Of a stretch of 5,164 bases of DNA, positions 1 to 5,164 are shown in pieces; the first letter of the stretch is position 1, and each line of letters opens with the position of its first letter. Made by a program: the position numbers and the translations under genes. Origin of the DNA: Mageeibacillus sp. UBA1257 (GTDB lineage: Bacteria; Bacillota; Clostridia; UBA1212; UBA1257); assembly GCA_002308775.1 (NCBI GenBank), contig DBVT01000056.1, positions 1 to 5,164 of the forward strand, in the 5' to 3' direction. Below the pieces are notes generated by a model. It searched no databases. It saw nothing but the letters and a program-made list of their open reading frames with translations, and was not told the origin of the DNA.

Positions 1-1
1 C

Positions 2-1798
2 GGCGAGAGCGAATACACGTTATATTTCGAAAATACAGGCGACAGACCCACAGCCGTTCTTCGCGACGTATATACACTTGTGCACGATTTCCCCGGTGAC
101 GAACCCGTGCTCAGAGGAAATCTCGGAGACCATGACAAATTTTACGAAGCGTATGAAAACAGACTCCTGCACGGCGATACGTATTTCAGATCGACTGAAG
201 GAAGATCGACTCATATCGTATTTCCCTACTTCGATCTTGTTCACGGAGACGGAGGAACGCTTATGGCTCTCGGATGGGCGGGAACGTGGGATTCGCTTTT
301 TACCGCTCACGACGGTGTCACGACTGTCAGAGCAAAAACTTGCATATTCCTGAACGCGTGCCTTTTGCCGGGCGAAAAGATCAGGACGGGGCTCGCAGTC
401 ATGATCCCTTACAAAGGGAGAAACGCAGACAATGCGACAAACCTCTGGAGAGAATGGTTTATGAAATACAATGTGCCTAAAATGGACGCGAAAGGCACGC
501 CGATGCATCCTTTTACGACGAGCGGATTCGCGGGAGACACAGGACTTCCCAATTCCGACGGAAGCATTTCGGAGAGGTATTTTACCTGGAAACCGACGCT
601 CGACAAACTCATCGAGGAAAAAGTGGTGCCTGATTTTCGTTGGTTCGACGCGGGCTGGTACTGCGATCCTTCCGGCAATACCGTACCGTCAGACTGGTGG
701 GGCACGATCGGGACATGGGAACTCGACAAAGAAAAGTGGCCCGGAGATTCGTTCAAGGAGTCAAATGATGCCTGTCACAAAGCCGGCATGAAAGTTTTCG
801 TCTGGTTTGAGCCGGAGCGCGTCACGAATCCGGAAGAACTTGAGAAAAATTACGGCTATAAAAAGGAATGGGGCGTCGTACACGGACCGACTGTCACGAG
901 CAATATAGGAGATGACGAATGTCTCGCCTGGACTCTTAACAGGATCGTAAAAATGATGGATGAAAACGACGTGGATATGTTCCGCGAAGACAACAACTCC
1001 GATCCGGGATTCGCCTGGGGCGAACTCGACAGACGAGACGAAGAAAAATACTCCCTTCCGAGAAAAGGTATAAACGAAAACAAATGCATCTGGGGACATT
1101 ACAAGCTCTGGGACGGAATAATCTCATATTGCGCTTCAAAGGGCAAATGCACTTTCGTCGATTCGTGCGCGTCCGGAGGCGGCAGGAACGATATCGAATC
1201 GATGCGCCGCGGCATTCCCATGATGAGGAGCGACTACGACCGCACGACTTCTTCTATGAGGCTTTCTCAGACAACAACATTCTGTAAGTGGATCCCCTTC
1301 CACGGCTCGAGCACAAAAGAAACAGAGAACCAGCTCGATGTTCAGGAAAACGAAGGCACGTCTCCGTATGTCGCCAGAGCTTCATATCTGCCGCATTATC
1401 ACTACGGAGAGGCTTTTACGCACAATAAAAACCTCGATTTCGACCTGTTGAGGAGAAATATAGGAGAATGGCGCAGCATCAATCACCTTCTCGTCAAGGA
1501 CTTCTACGTTCTGACACCTTGGCATTACAACGAATGCAGAGACTCATGGACAGTCCTCTGCTATGACGATCCTTCCATAGGCGACAGCGTCCTGCTCGGA
1601 TTCAGGATGGAAGACGCGGCGGCAGACGAATACACGGCGCTGATTCCTTTTGCCGAAGAAGATTCTGTCTACGAGATCACAGACGTCGACACGGGCAAAA
1701 CGTTCAAAGCCTCCGGTAAAACTCTGCGCGATCTCGGCATCGCTCTTAAACTCCCCGAGCGCAAATCGAGCATAATGTTACGATTCAAGAGGATATAG
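2..1798 (+). CDS. GH36-family glycoside hydrolase (alpha-galactosidase-like), 5' end cut by window edge
   Basis: This is a retaining glycosidase of the GH36/melibiase type, expected to remove terminal alpha-galactosyl or related residues. The frame is open from base 2, giving about 598 visible residues. The GTG at 80 is internal, because beta-sandwich sequence continues in frame upstream of it. The family usually has about 700 residues, so roughly the first 100 are probably missing. The N-terminal part up to about base 480 looks like the beta-supersandwich. The TIM barrel then shows FDAGWY (644-661) and VWFEPERV (800-823). The likely nucleophile is the Asp at 989-991 in FREDNN, followed by SCASGGGRND (1163-1192). 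The likely acid/base is the Asp at 1232-1234 in RSDYD. A C-terminal beta domain ends in MLRFKRI. The FREDNN motif replaces the KWDxN of characterised alpha-galactosidases, so the exact substrate is uncertain. No signal peptide can be judged. The stop overlaps the convergent gene by 21 bp. Confidence 0.88.
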   Translation, partial: GESEYTLYFENTGDRPTAVLRDVYTLVHDFPGDEPVLRGNLGDHDKFYEAYENRLLHGDTYFRSTEGRSTHIVFPYFDLVHGDGGTLMALGWAGTWDSLFTAHDGVTTVRAKTCIFLNACLLPGEKIRTGLAVMIPYKGRNADNATNLWREWFMKYNVPKMDAKGTPMHPFTTSGFAGDTGLPNSDGSISERYFTWKPTLDKLIEEKVVPDFRWFDAGWYCDPSGNTVPSDWWGTIGTWELDKEKWPGDSFKESNDACHKAGMKVFVWFEPERVTNPEELEKNYGYKKEWGVVHGPTVTSNIGDDECLAWTLNRIVKMMDENDVDMFREDNNSDPGFAWGELDRRDEEKYSLPRKGINENKCIWGHYKLWDGIISYCASKGKCTFVDSCASGGGRNDIESMRRGIPMMRSDYDRTTSSMRLSQTTTFCKWIPFHGSSTKETENQLDVQENEGTSPYVARASYLPHYHYGEAFTHNKNLDFDLLRRNIGEWRSINHLLVKDFYVLTPWHYNECRDSWTVLCYDDPSIGDSVLLGFRMEDAAADEYTALIPFAEEDSVYEITDVDTGKTFKASGKTLRDLGIALKLPERKSSIMLRFKRI

Positions 1799-2155
1799 TT
1801 TTCCTACTTTCCAGCAGTATTTCCTTTTTGATTCGGGAAAATCATTTGATATGCCGTGTTCGGGATCGTAAAATGTCCCTTTTACATAAAGCGACCAGTG
1901 CCAGCATCTCGGAGTCTCCAGGCTCAGGATGCAAATATCCGGCAGGTCGCTTTTTTCAAAAACCTCGACTCGTGCATCCGCGCAGACAAAACCGTAATGC
2001 GCCAGGGCTTTTTTCATCTCCTTCAGCGTTGTCTCTCTGTCGTTGCCCAGAAAAAGGCAAACTTCATCGGGAGAGACATCCGCAAGCATCGCGATAACTG
2101 CCTGTCCGCATTGAAGATCTGTCGGTTCGTGGATATATTTTATGATCTGTTCCAT
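1778..2155 (-). CDS. Small C39/papain-like cysteine peptidase-fold protein
   Basis: This 125-residue protein resembles a stand-alone C39-like (papain-fold) domain. The signature is Cys16 in QCGQAVIAML, followed by a short helical stretch, His86 in CWHWSLYV and Asp97 in FYDPEHG, the order and spacing of a Cys-His-Asp triad. The usual oxyanion Gln six residues before the Cys is Glu10 here; Gln15 lies directly before the Cys. It has six cysteines (16, 33, 58, 75, 84, 114), no signal peptide and no membrane segment, so it is probably cytoplasmic. The ATG is the only good start, since an in-frame TAA lies three codons upstream. No close ribosome binding site is seen; the nearest GGGAG is 17 nt away. 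It follows the phosphatidyltransferase by 34 bp and is probably co-transcribed. It has no attached transporter, unlike bacteriocin-processing C39 domains. The substrate is unknown; it could be a peptidase, an amidase or an inactive fold. Confidence 0.75.
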   Translation of the reverse strand: MEQIIKYIHEPTDLQCGQAVIAMLADVSPDEVCLFLGNDRETTLKEMKKALAHYGFVCADARVEVFEKSDLPDICILSLETPRCWHWSLYVKGTFYDPEHGISNDFPESKRKYCWKVGKLYPLES

Positions 2156-2182
2156 ATAGATAGGTTAAAAAACTCCCGCGGG

Positions 2183-2209
2183 GCAAAGATCAGTTCGGTG
2201 CCTCTTTGC
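2183..2209 (-). repeat. Inverted repeat across the end of the phosphatidyltransferase gene
   Basis: GCAAAGA and TCTTTGC form a 7-bp inverted repeat with a 13-base loop spanning the stop codon. On the minus strand it is followed by a GC-rich CCCGCGGGAG and then six T. The T run is ten bases from the stem, so this is not a standard terminator. It could be a weak attenuator or RNA-stabilising hairpin between the two genes. Confidence 0.35.
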
Positions 2210-2744
2210 GTCTTATATGAGACACGAGTTCGATCGCCGCAGCGGCTATCGCGAGAACGCTGATGAAAAGAGCGTAATAAACGAAGAAATTGTTTTTAAC
2301 GAAATGATCTACGGCAAGCGCGTAAGGAATGAGAAAGATCGATACGCCTGACGCTTTATTCAGGAAAAAGTGAGTCGAAGCAAAACCTTTGAATTTCGCG
2401 TAATAGACTATATAGCAGGCAGCCCGGACCGCAACAGCGATACCGGCGAGCACCCAGACCCACCAGACGAGTTTTTCGATCAGCGTCCGGAAGACTCTCG
2501 CGATCATCACGGCATATATAGAGACGTCGGCGATACTGTCGAGGATCGATCCGAATTTGCTTACGGAACCCGTTCTGCGAGCGATCATTCCGTCAAAAAG
2601 ATCAGTGACTCCCGCAACGGTGTAAACAATGTAAAAAACAATATTCGTCGCGTCTTTGAAGGGAATGAATATCAAAGCGATCGCCCCTATGAGACGAATC
2701 GATGTCAGGATATTCGGAACAGTGATCAGTGACTTTTTGTTCAT
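2190..2744 (-). CDS. CDP-alcohol phosphatidyltransferase family membrane enzyme
   Basis: This is an integral-membrane enzyme that transfers a phosphatidyl group from a CDP-linked lipid to an alcohol, forming phospholipid with release of CMP. The family signature D-x2-D-G-x2-A-R-x8-G-x3-D-x3-D is complete: Asp48, Asp51, Gly52, Ala55, Arg56, Gly65, Asp69 and Asp73, the metal- and CDP-binding residues. The N-terminus carries the typical PNILTSIRL start of helix 1. About six membrane helices can be seen (roughly 8-29, 34-50, 67-85, 92-115, 132-149, 153-177), and a basic tail RRK follows. Its 184 residues are normal for PgsA-like enzymes. The alcohol (glycerol-3-phosphate, inositol phosphate, serine or other) cannot be decided from the motif, so no symbol is given. 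The start is fixed by GGAGGA eight bases upstream and by a consensus promoter giving a short leader. It is first in a two-gene unit with the small C39-like gene. Confidence 0.93.
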   Translation of the reverse strand: MNKKSLITVPNILTSIRLIGAIALIFIPFKDATNIVFYIVYTVAGVTDLFDGMIARRTGSVSKFGSILDSIADVSIYAVMIARVFRTLIEKLVWWVWVLAGIAVAVRAACYIVYYAKFKGFASTHFFLNKASGVSIFLIPYALAVDHFVKNNFFVYYALFISVLAIAAAAIELVSHIRRKEAPN

Positions 2745-2752
2745 CGCTCAAA

Positions 2753-2758
2753 TCCTCC
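2753..2758 (-). promoter_or_regulatory. Ribosome binding site of the phosphatidyltransferase gene
   Basis: GGAGGA on the minus strand lies eight bases before the ATG at 2744. It is a strong Shine-Dalgarno match and supports that start. Confidence 0.85.
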
Positions 2759-2771
2759 GCTGTGGAAAATA

Positions 2772-2800
2772 ATTATACACGTGCGATATTTGATTGTCAA
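2772..2800 (-). promoter_or_regulatory. Perfect consensus housekeeping promoter for the minus-strand unit
   Basis: Reading the minus strand, TTGACA (2800-2795) is followed by a 17-base spacer and TATAAT (2777-2772). Both hexamers match the vegetative sigma factor consensus exactly with ideal spacing. Transcription should begin near 2765, giving a leader of about 20 bases with the GGAGGA site inside it. It implies strong, largely constitutive expression of the phosphatidyltransferase and the gene behind it. Confidence 0.88.
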
Positions 2801-2807
2801 TTTTTCG

Positions 2808-2836
2808 GTGACAAAAGAGCCCCCGTATGATATACT
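2808..2836 (+). promoter_or_regulatory. Near-consensus promoter for the epimerase/oxidoreductase unit
   Basis: GTGACA (2808-2813), a 17-base spacer and TATACT (2831-2836) give a five-of-six match at each hexamer. Transcription should start near 2843, leaving a leader of about 55 bases before the ATG at 2898. The -35 box lies only seven bases from the -35 box of the opposing promoter, so the two polymerases would bind back to back and may interfere. Confidence 0.7.
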
Positions 2837-2887
2837 TACCTTAGAATCAAGCGTAAAATATCCGCGAGAATATGCGGTTGCGTCTTT

Positions 2888-2893
2888 GGAGGA
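2888..2893 (+). promoter_or_regulatory. Ribosome binding site that fixes the epimerase start
   Basis: GGAGGA just before the ATG at 2898 decides between this start and an in-frame GTG at 2781. The GTG has no such site and lies upstream of the predicted transcription start. Confidence 0.88.
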
Positions 2894-2897
2894 AAAT

Positions 2898-3743
2898 ATG
2901 AAAACAAGTATAAGCACCTACAGTTTCGGAAAATACAACGATATTCTGGGCATCGACGGCGTGATCGAAAAGGCAGCAGAAATTGGTTTTGAAGCGATCG
3001 AATTCGTTGACGGACCGTGGACGAACGATCTCGATCCGGCTGTCGCGGCCGCGTGCAGAAAAAAGGCAGAAAGCCTCGGACTTGAGTTGTCCGCATATTG
3101 CACGGGCAACGATTTTCTCGATACCGCAAATGAAACCTTTGAGGACAAGATCTCAAGACTCAAAAAGCACGTCGATTTCGCCGCTCTGCTCGGTGTAAAA
3201 GGCATGCGCCACGACGTATCATACTCAGCTCCGGGAAGGTCTTATGACGCTGTTTTACCTATACTCGCCGAAGGCTGCAGACAGGTCGCGGAGTATGCGA
3301 AGGGAAAAGGAATTTTTACGATGACGGAGAACCACGGATGGTTCTCGCAGGATTCCGACAGGGTCGAAAAACTCTATAACGCCGTAAACCACGAAAACTT
3401 CGGGCTTTTGGTCGATATAGGCAATTTTATGTGCGCAGACGAGGAACCGAAGCGCGCAGTCGGGATCACCGCGAAATACGCAAGACACGTTCACTGCAAG
3501 GATTTCATATTCAAAAAAGGCACTGAAATGAACCCCGGAAACGGCTGGTTCGAAACGCGCGGCGGAGACTATATCAGGGGCACGATCCTCGGTCACGGCG
3601 TGGTACCTGTGCCGCAGTGCCTGCGTGTTCTGCAAAAATACGGTTATGACGGTTATGTGACAATAGAATTCGAAGGCGTTGAGGACAATCTGCTCGGTAT
3701 CGCCTGGAGCCTTGACTTTTTAAAGAGGTGCCTCGGTAAATGA
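2898..3743 (+). CDS. Sugar phosphate isomerase/epimerase-type TIM barrel protein
   Basis: This 281-residue protein belongs to the xylose isomerase-like/AP endonuclease 2 TIM barrel superfamily, which includes ketose 3-epimerases, inosose dehydratase and hydroxypyruvate isomerase. The protein opens with the typical MKTSISTYSF strand. The four expected metal ligands are present in order: Glu144 (TMTENHG), Asp173 (LLVDIGNF), His199 (RHVHCKD) and Glu257 (VTIEFEG). A conserved-looking HCKDF segment and a GHG loop (232-234) lie between the last two. Length is normal and nothing is missing, so it is probably an active metal-dependent enzyme in the cytoplasm. It ends in an ATGA overlap with the FAD oxidoreductase, so the two are translationally coupled and likely serve one pathway. 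The substrate is probably a keto-sugar, inosose or keto-acid derivative, but it cannot be read from the sequence. Longer in-frame sequence back to 2781 is judged untranslated. Confidence 0.9.
   Translation: MKTSISTYSFGKYNDILGIDGVIEKAAEIGFEAIEFVDGPWTNDLDPAVAAACRKKAESLGLELSAYCTGNDFLDTANETFEDKISRLKKHVDFAALLGVKGMRHDVSYSAPGRSYDAVLPILAEGCRQVAEYAKGKGIFTMTENHGWFSQDSDRVEKLYNAVNHENFGLLVDIGNFMCADEEPKRAVGITAKYARHVHCKDFIFKKGTEMNPGNGWFETRGGDYIRGTILGHGVVPVPQCLRVLQKYGYDGYVTIEFEGVEDNLLGIAWSLDFLKRCLGK
3724..3730 (+). promoter_or_regulatory. Ribosome binding site of the FAD oxidoreductase, inside the upstream gene
   Basis: AGAGGTG lies in the last codons of the epimerase gene, nine bases before the ATG at 3740. 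It supports the overlapping start over the in-frame ATG at 3800, whose upstream match (GAAG) is weaker. Confidence 0.6.
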
Positions 3744-5092
3744 GCAAAAACACAACTGATTCCTTTTGCGATTTTTTAAAGGTTAAAAAAGAAGCGGATA
3801 TGTATTTCGACGTTGCTGTCGCGGGCGGCGGCAGCGCGGGAGTTTTCGCGGCGATTTCCGCAGCCAGAACAGGTGTTTCGACCGTACTTTTGGAGCGCTC
3901 ATCCATGCTCGGCGGTACGGCGACAAACGGCGGAGTAAACTTCCCCGGCCTTTTTCACGCATACGGAAAACAGATAATCTCAGGCCCCTGCTGGGAAGCG
4001 ATCGAGCGCTGCGATAAGCTAGGAGGCGCAAAGATACCGAAGATAGTGGAGCGTCCCGAAAATCACTGGGAACTGCAGATATCGATCGACAGAAATATAT
4101 ACAACAGAGTCCTCGAGAAAATGTGCAGGGAATCAGGCGTCAGGATAATGTACTACTCCACCGTTTTCGCAGCCGCGGAAAATACATCCGCTGATTCTCC
4201 CGACGGTAAAAAAGGCATCATCCTCGCTGTCGCAGGTATAAACGGCGTCGAAACGGTCTTCGCGAAAAAAGCAATCGACGCGACAGGTGACGCCAACCTC
4301 GCGGCGATCCTGGGATATGAGCGCATAAGAAATGATATTCTGCAGCCCGGAACGATCGAGCATAATATCGCGGGATACGATCCGGACGATCAGAGGATAG
4401 ATTATGAAAAACTCAATTCGCTCGTCGAAAAAGCTCTTCAAAGCGGCGAGCTCGAATACAACTGTTTTCGCGGAAGGACCCCCGAATTCAATTTGAGATA
4501 CGGAAAGATACCGAATCATATTTTTACGAACGACGGTTCTGATTCGCTGTCAAAAACAGATCTGGATCTTCGCGCAAGGGCTTCCCTGTTCAGTTATATC
4601 GATTTCCTGCGTAAAAATCCGGGTCTTGAAAACGTCTACGCCTCTTATGTCGCGGCAGAAACGGGCGTCCGGGAAACTTACCGAATAATCGGTTCGACAT
4701 TTATGACAGTAGATAAATACTGTTCCGGATACGTGTATCCCGACAGCGTTTGCTACGCTTTTTACCCGGTGGATCTGCATGTGGCTGAAGGTATCGATAA
4801 AAGGTACGATCTTGATGACGGAGCAGTTCCGACGATCCCGTACGGAGCGCTCGTTCCTACGAAAAACGGCATCCCTTCCGAGAATCTGCTCGTCGCGGGA
4901 AGGTGTATAAGCGCTGATACTTATACGATGAGCGCGATAAGAGTCCAGGCTCCGTGTATGGCTGAAGGGCAGGCTGCCGGATGCGCGGCTTCGATCTGCG
5001 CGAGAAAGGACCTGTCCGTTTCAGAGGTGTGCCCCGAGGCTGTCCGCGTTAAGCTCTCTGACCTCGGAGCGATCGTCCCGGACCTCCGGTAA
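3740..5092 (+). CDS. FAD-dependent oxidoreductase (FAD_oxidored type)
   Basis: This 450-residue soluble flavoprotein is expected to oxidise or reduce a small organic substrate, with FAD bound in a Rossmann fold. The dinucleotide motif GGGSAG is at residues 29-34 after strand FDVAVA, and Glu52 (LLER) closes strand 2 to bind the ribose. A GGTAT segment (58-62) follows, then a second FAD contact IDATGDA (179-185). The C-terminal signature runs from LLVAGRC (383-389) through RVQAPCMAEGQAAG (401-414), characteristic of the FAD_oxidored Pfam family. The protein looks complete, with no signal peptide or membrane segment. The first 20 residues precede the normal family start, so Met21 (base 3800) is a credible alternative. 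The ATGA overlap with the epimerase gene indicates translational coupling. The substrate is unknown; sugar, polyol or sugar-acid chemistry is inferred only from the neighbours. No clear terminator follows. Confidence 0.9.
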   Translation: MSKNTTDSFCDFLKVKKEADMYFDVAVAGGGSAGVFAAISAARTGVSTVLLERSSMLGGTATNGGVNFPGLFHAYGKQIISGPCWEAIERCDKLGGAKIPKIVERPENHWELQISIDRNIYNRVLEKMCRESGVRIMYYSTVFAAAENTSADSPDGKKGIILAVAGINGVETVFAKKAIDATGDANLAAILGYERIRNDILQPGTIEHNIAGYDPDDQRIDYEKLNSLVEKALQSGELEYNCFRGRTPEFNLRYGKIPNHIFTNDGSDSLSKTDLDLRARASLFSYIDFLRKNPGLENVYASYVAAETGVRETYRIIGSTFMTVDKYCSGYVYPDSVCYAFYPVDLHVAEGIDKRYDLDDGAVPTIPYGALVPTKNGIPSENLLVAGRCISADTYTMSAIRVQAPCMAEGQAAGCAASICARKDLSVSEVCPEAVRVKLSDLGAIVPDLR

Positions 5093-5102
5093 AAAAATCA
5101 GT

Positions 5103-5130
5103 TGCAAACAAGCAGTATTTGTTATATAAT
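5103..5130 (+). promoter_or_regulatory. Likely promoter for a gene beyond the right edge
   Basis: TTGCAA (5103-5108), a 16-base spacer and a perfect TATAAT (5125-5130) lie just after the oxidoreductase stop. Initiation near 5137 would drive a transcript leaving the window. No ribosome binding site or convincing start is visible in the remaining 30 bases, so the target gene is not identified. Confidence 0.55.
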
Positions 5131-5164
5131 ACCCTGTGTATGTACGTCAGGTGCATGGAAAACT

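Noticed and set aside
20..508. Long minus-strand open frame opposite the GH36 gene
   Set aside because: It has no recognisable domain or ribosome binding site, a low-complexity Arg/Ser-rich composition, and lies fully antisense to a well-supported gene.
1829..1844. TGATT/AATCA hairpin near the GH36 stop as a terminator
   Set aside because: The stem is only five AT-rich base pairs, lies inside the C39-like coding sequence and has no proper T run on the correct side.
2794..2814. Inverted repeat TTGTCA-N9-TGACAA as a possible operator
   Set aside because: It is explained by the two opposing -35 boxes, which are naturally complementary. No regulator gene is nearby and no further symmetry extends beyond them.
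2781..2897. In-frame upstream extension of the epimerase from a GTG at 2781
   Set aside because: The GTG has no ribosome binding site and lies upstream of the predicted transcription start. The added residues do not resemble the family, and GGAGGA sits directly before the ATG at 2898.
3255..3906. Minus-strand open frames opposite the epimerase/oxidoreductase junction
   Set aside because: They are shadows of the + strand codon pattern, with no family resemblance and no start signals.
5107..5123. AACAA/TTGTT repeat after the oxidoreductase as a terminator
   Set aside because: The five-pair AT stem is too weak, and it overlaps the better-supported promoter.

Overview
The window looks like a carbohydrate-oriented stretch of a bacterial chromosome, probably from an anaerobic, gut-type member of the Bacillota (Clostridia). 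This rests on strong GGAGG-type ribosome binding sites, textbook TTGACA/TATAAT promoters, tight gene packing, mixed AGA/AGG and CGC arginine codons, and the gene families present. No ribosomal RNA or other phylogenetic marker is visible, so the placement is an inference.

Layout, left to right. (1) A GH36 (melibiase-type) glycoside hydrolase on the + strand runs in from the left edge and ends at 1798; its 5' end is missing. (2) Converging on it with a 21-bp overlap is a two-gene unit on the minus strand. Its first gene is a CDP-alcohol phosphatidyltransferase (2744 to 2190), followed after 34 bp by a small cysteine-rich protein with a C39/papain-like Cys-His-Asp signature (2155 to 1778). (3) A 153-bp divergent promoter region (2745-2897) drives the minus-strand unit from a perfect consensus promoter and a + strand unit from a near-consensus one. 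(4) The + strand unit is a sugar phosphate isomerase/epimerase-type TIM barrel (2898-3743) joined by an ATGA overlap to an FAD-dependent oxidoreductase of the FAD_oxidored type (3740-5092). (5) The last 72 bases hold a likely promoter facing right, toward a gene outside the window.

How the genes may work together. The hydrolase would release sugars from alpha-galactoside-like glycans, and the epimerase-like/flavoprotein pair would act on a small sugar, polyol or sugar acid. The pair is almost certainly co-expressed, but its substrate cannot be read from the sequence. The phosphatidyltransferase is ordinary membrane-lipid metabolism. Its small cysteine-protease-like partner has no obvious assigned role and is the least understood gene here. 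I see no mobile element, CRISPR array, tRNA or rRNA, and no clear sign of a wholly new system. The best leads are the small C39-like protein, the coupled oxidoreductase/epimerase pair, and the variant active-site motif of the GH36 enzyme.
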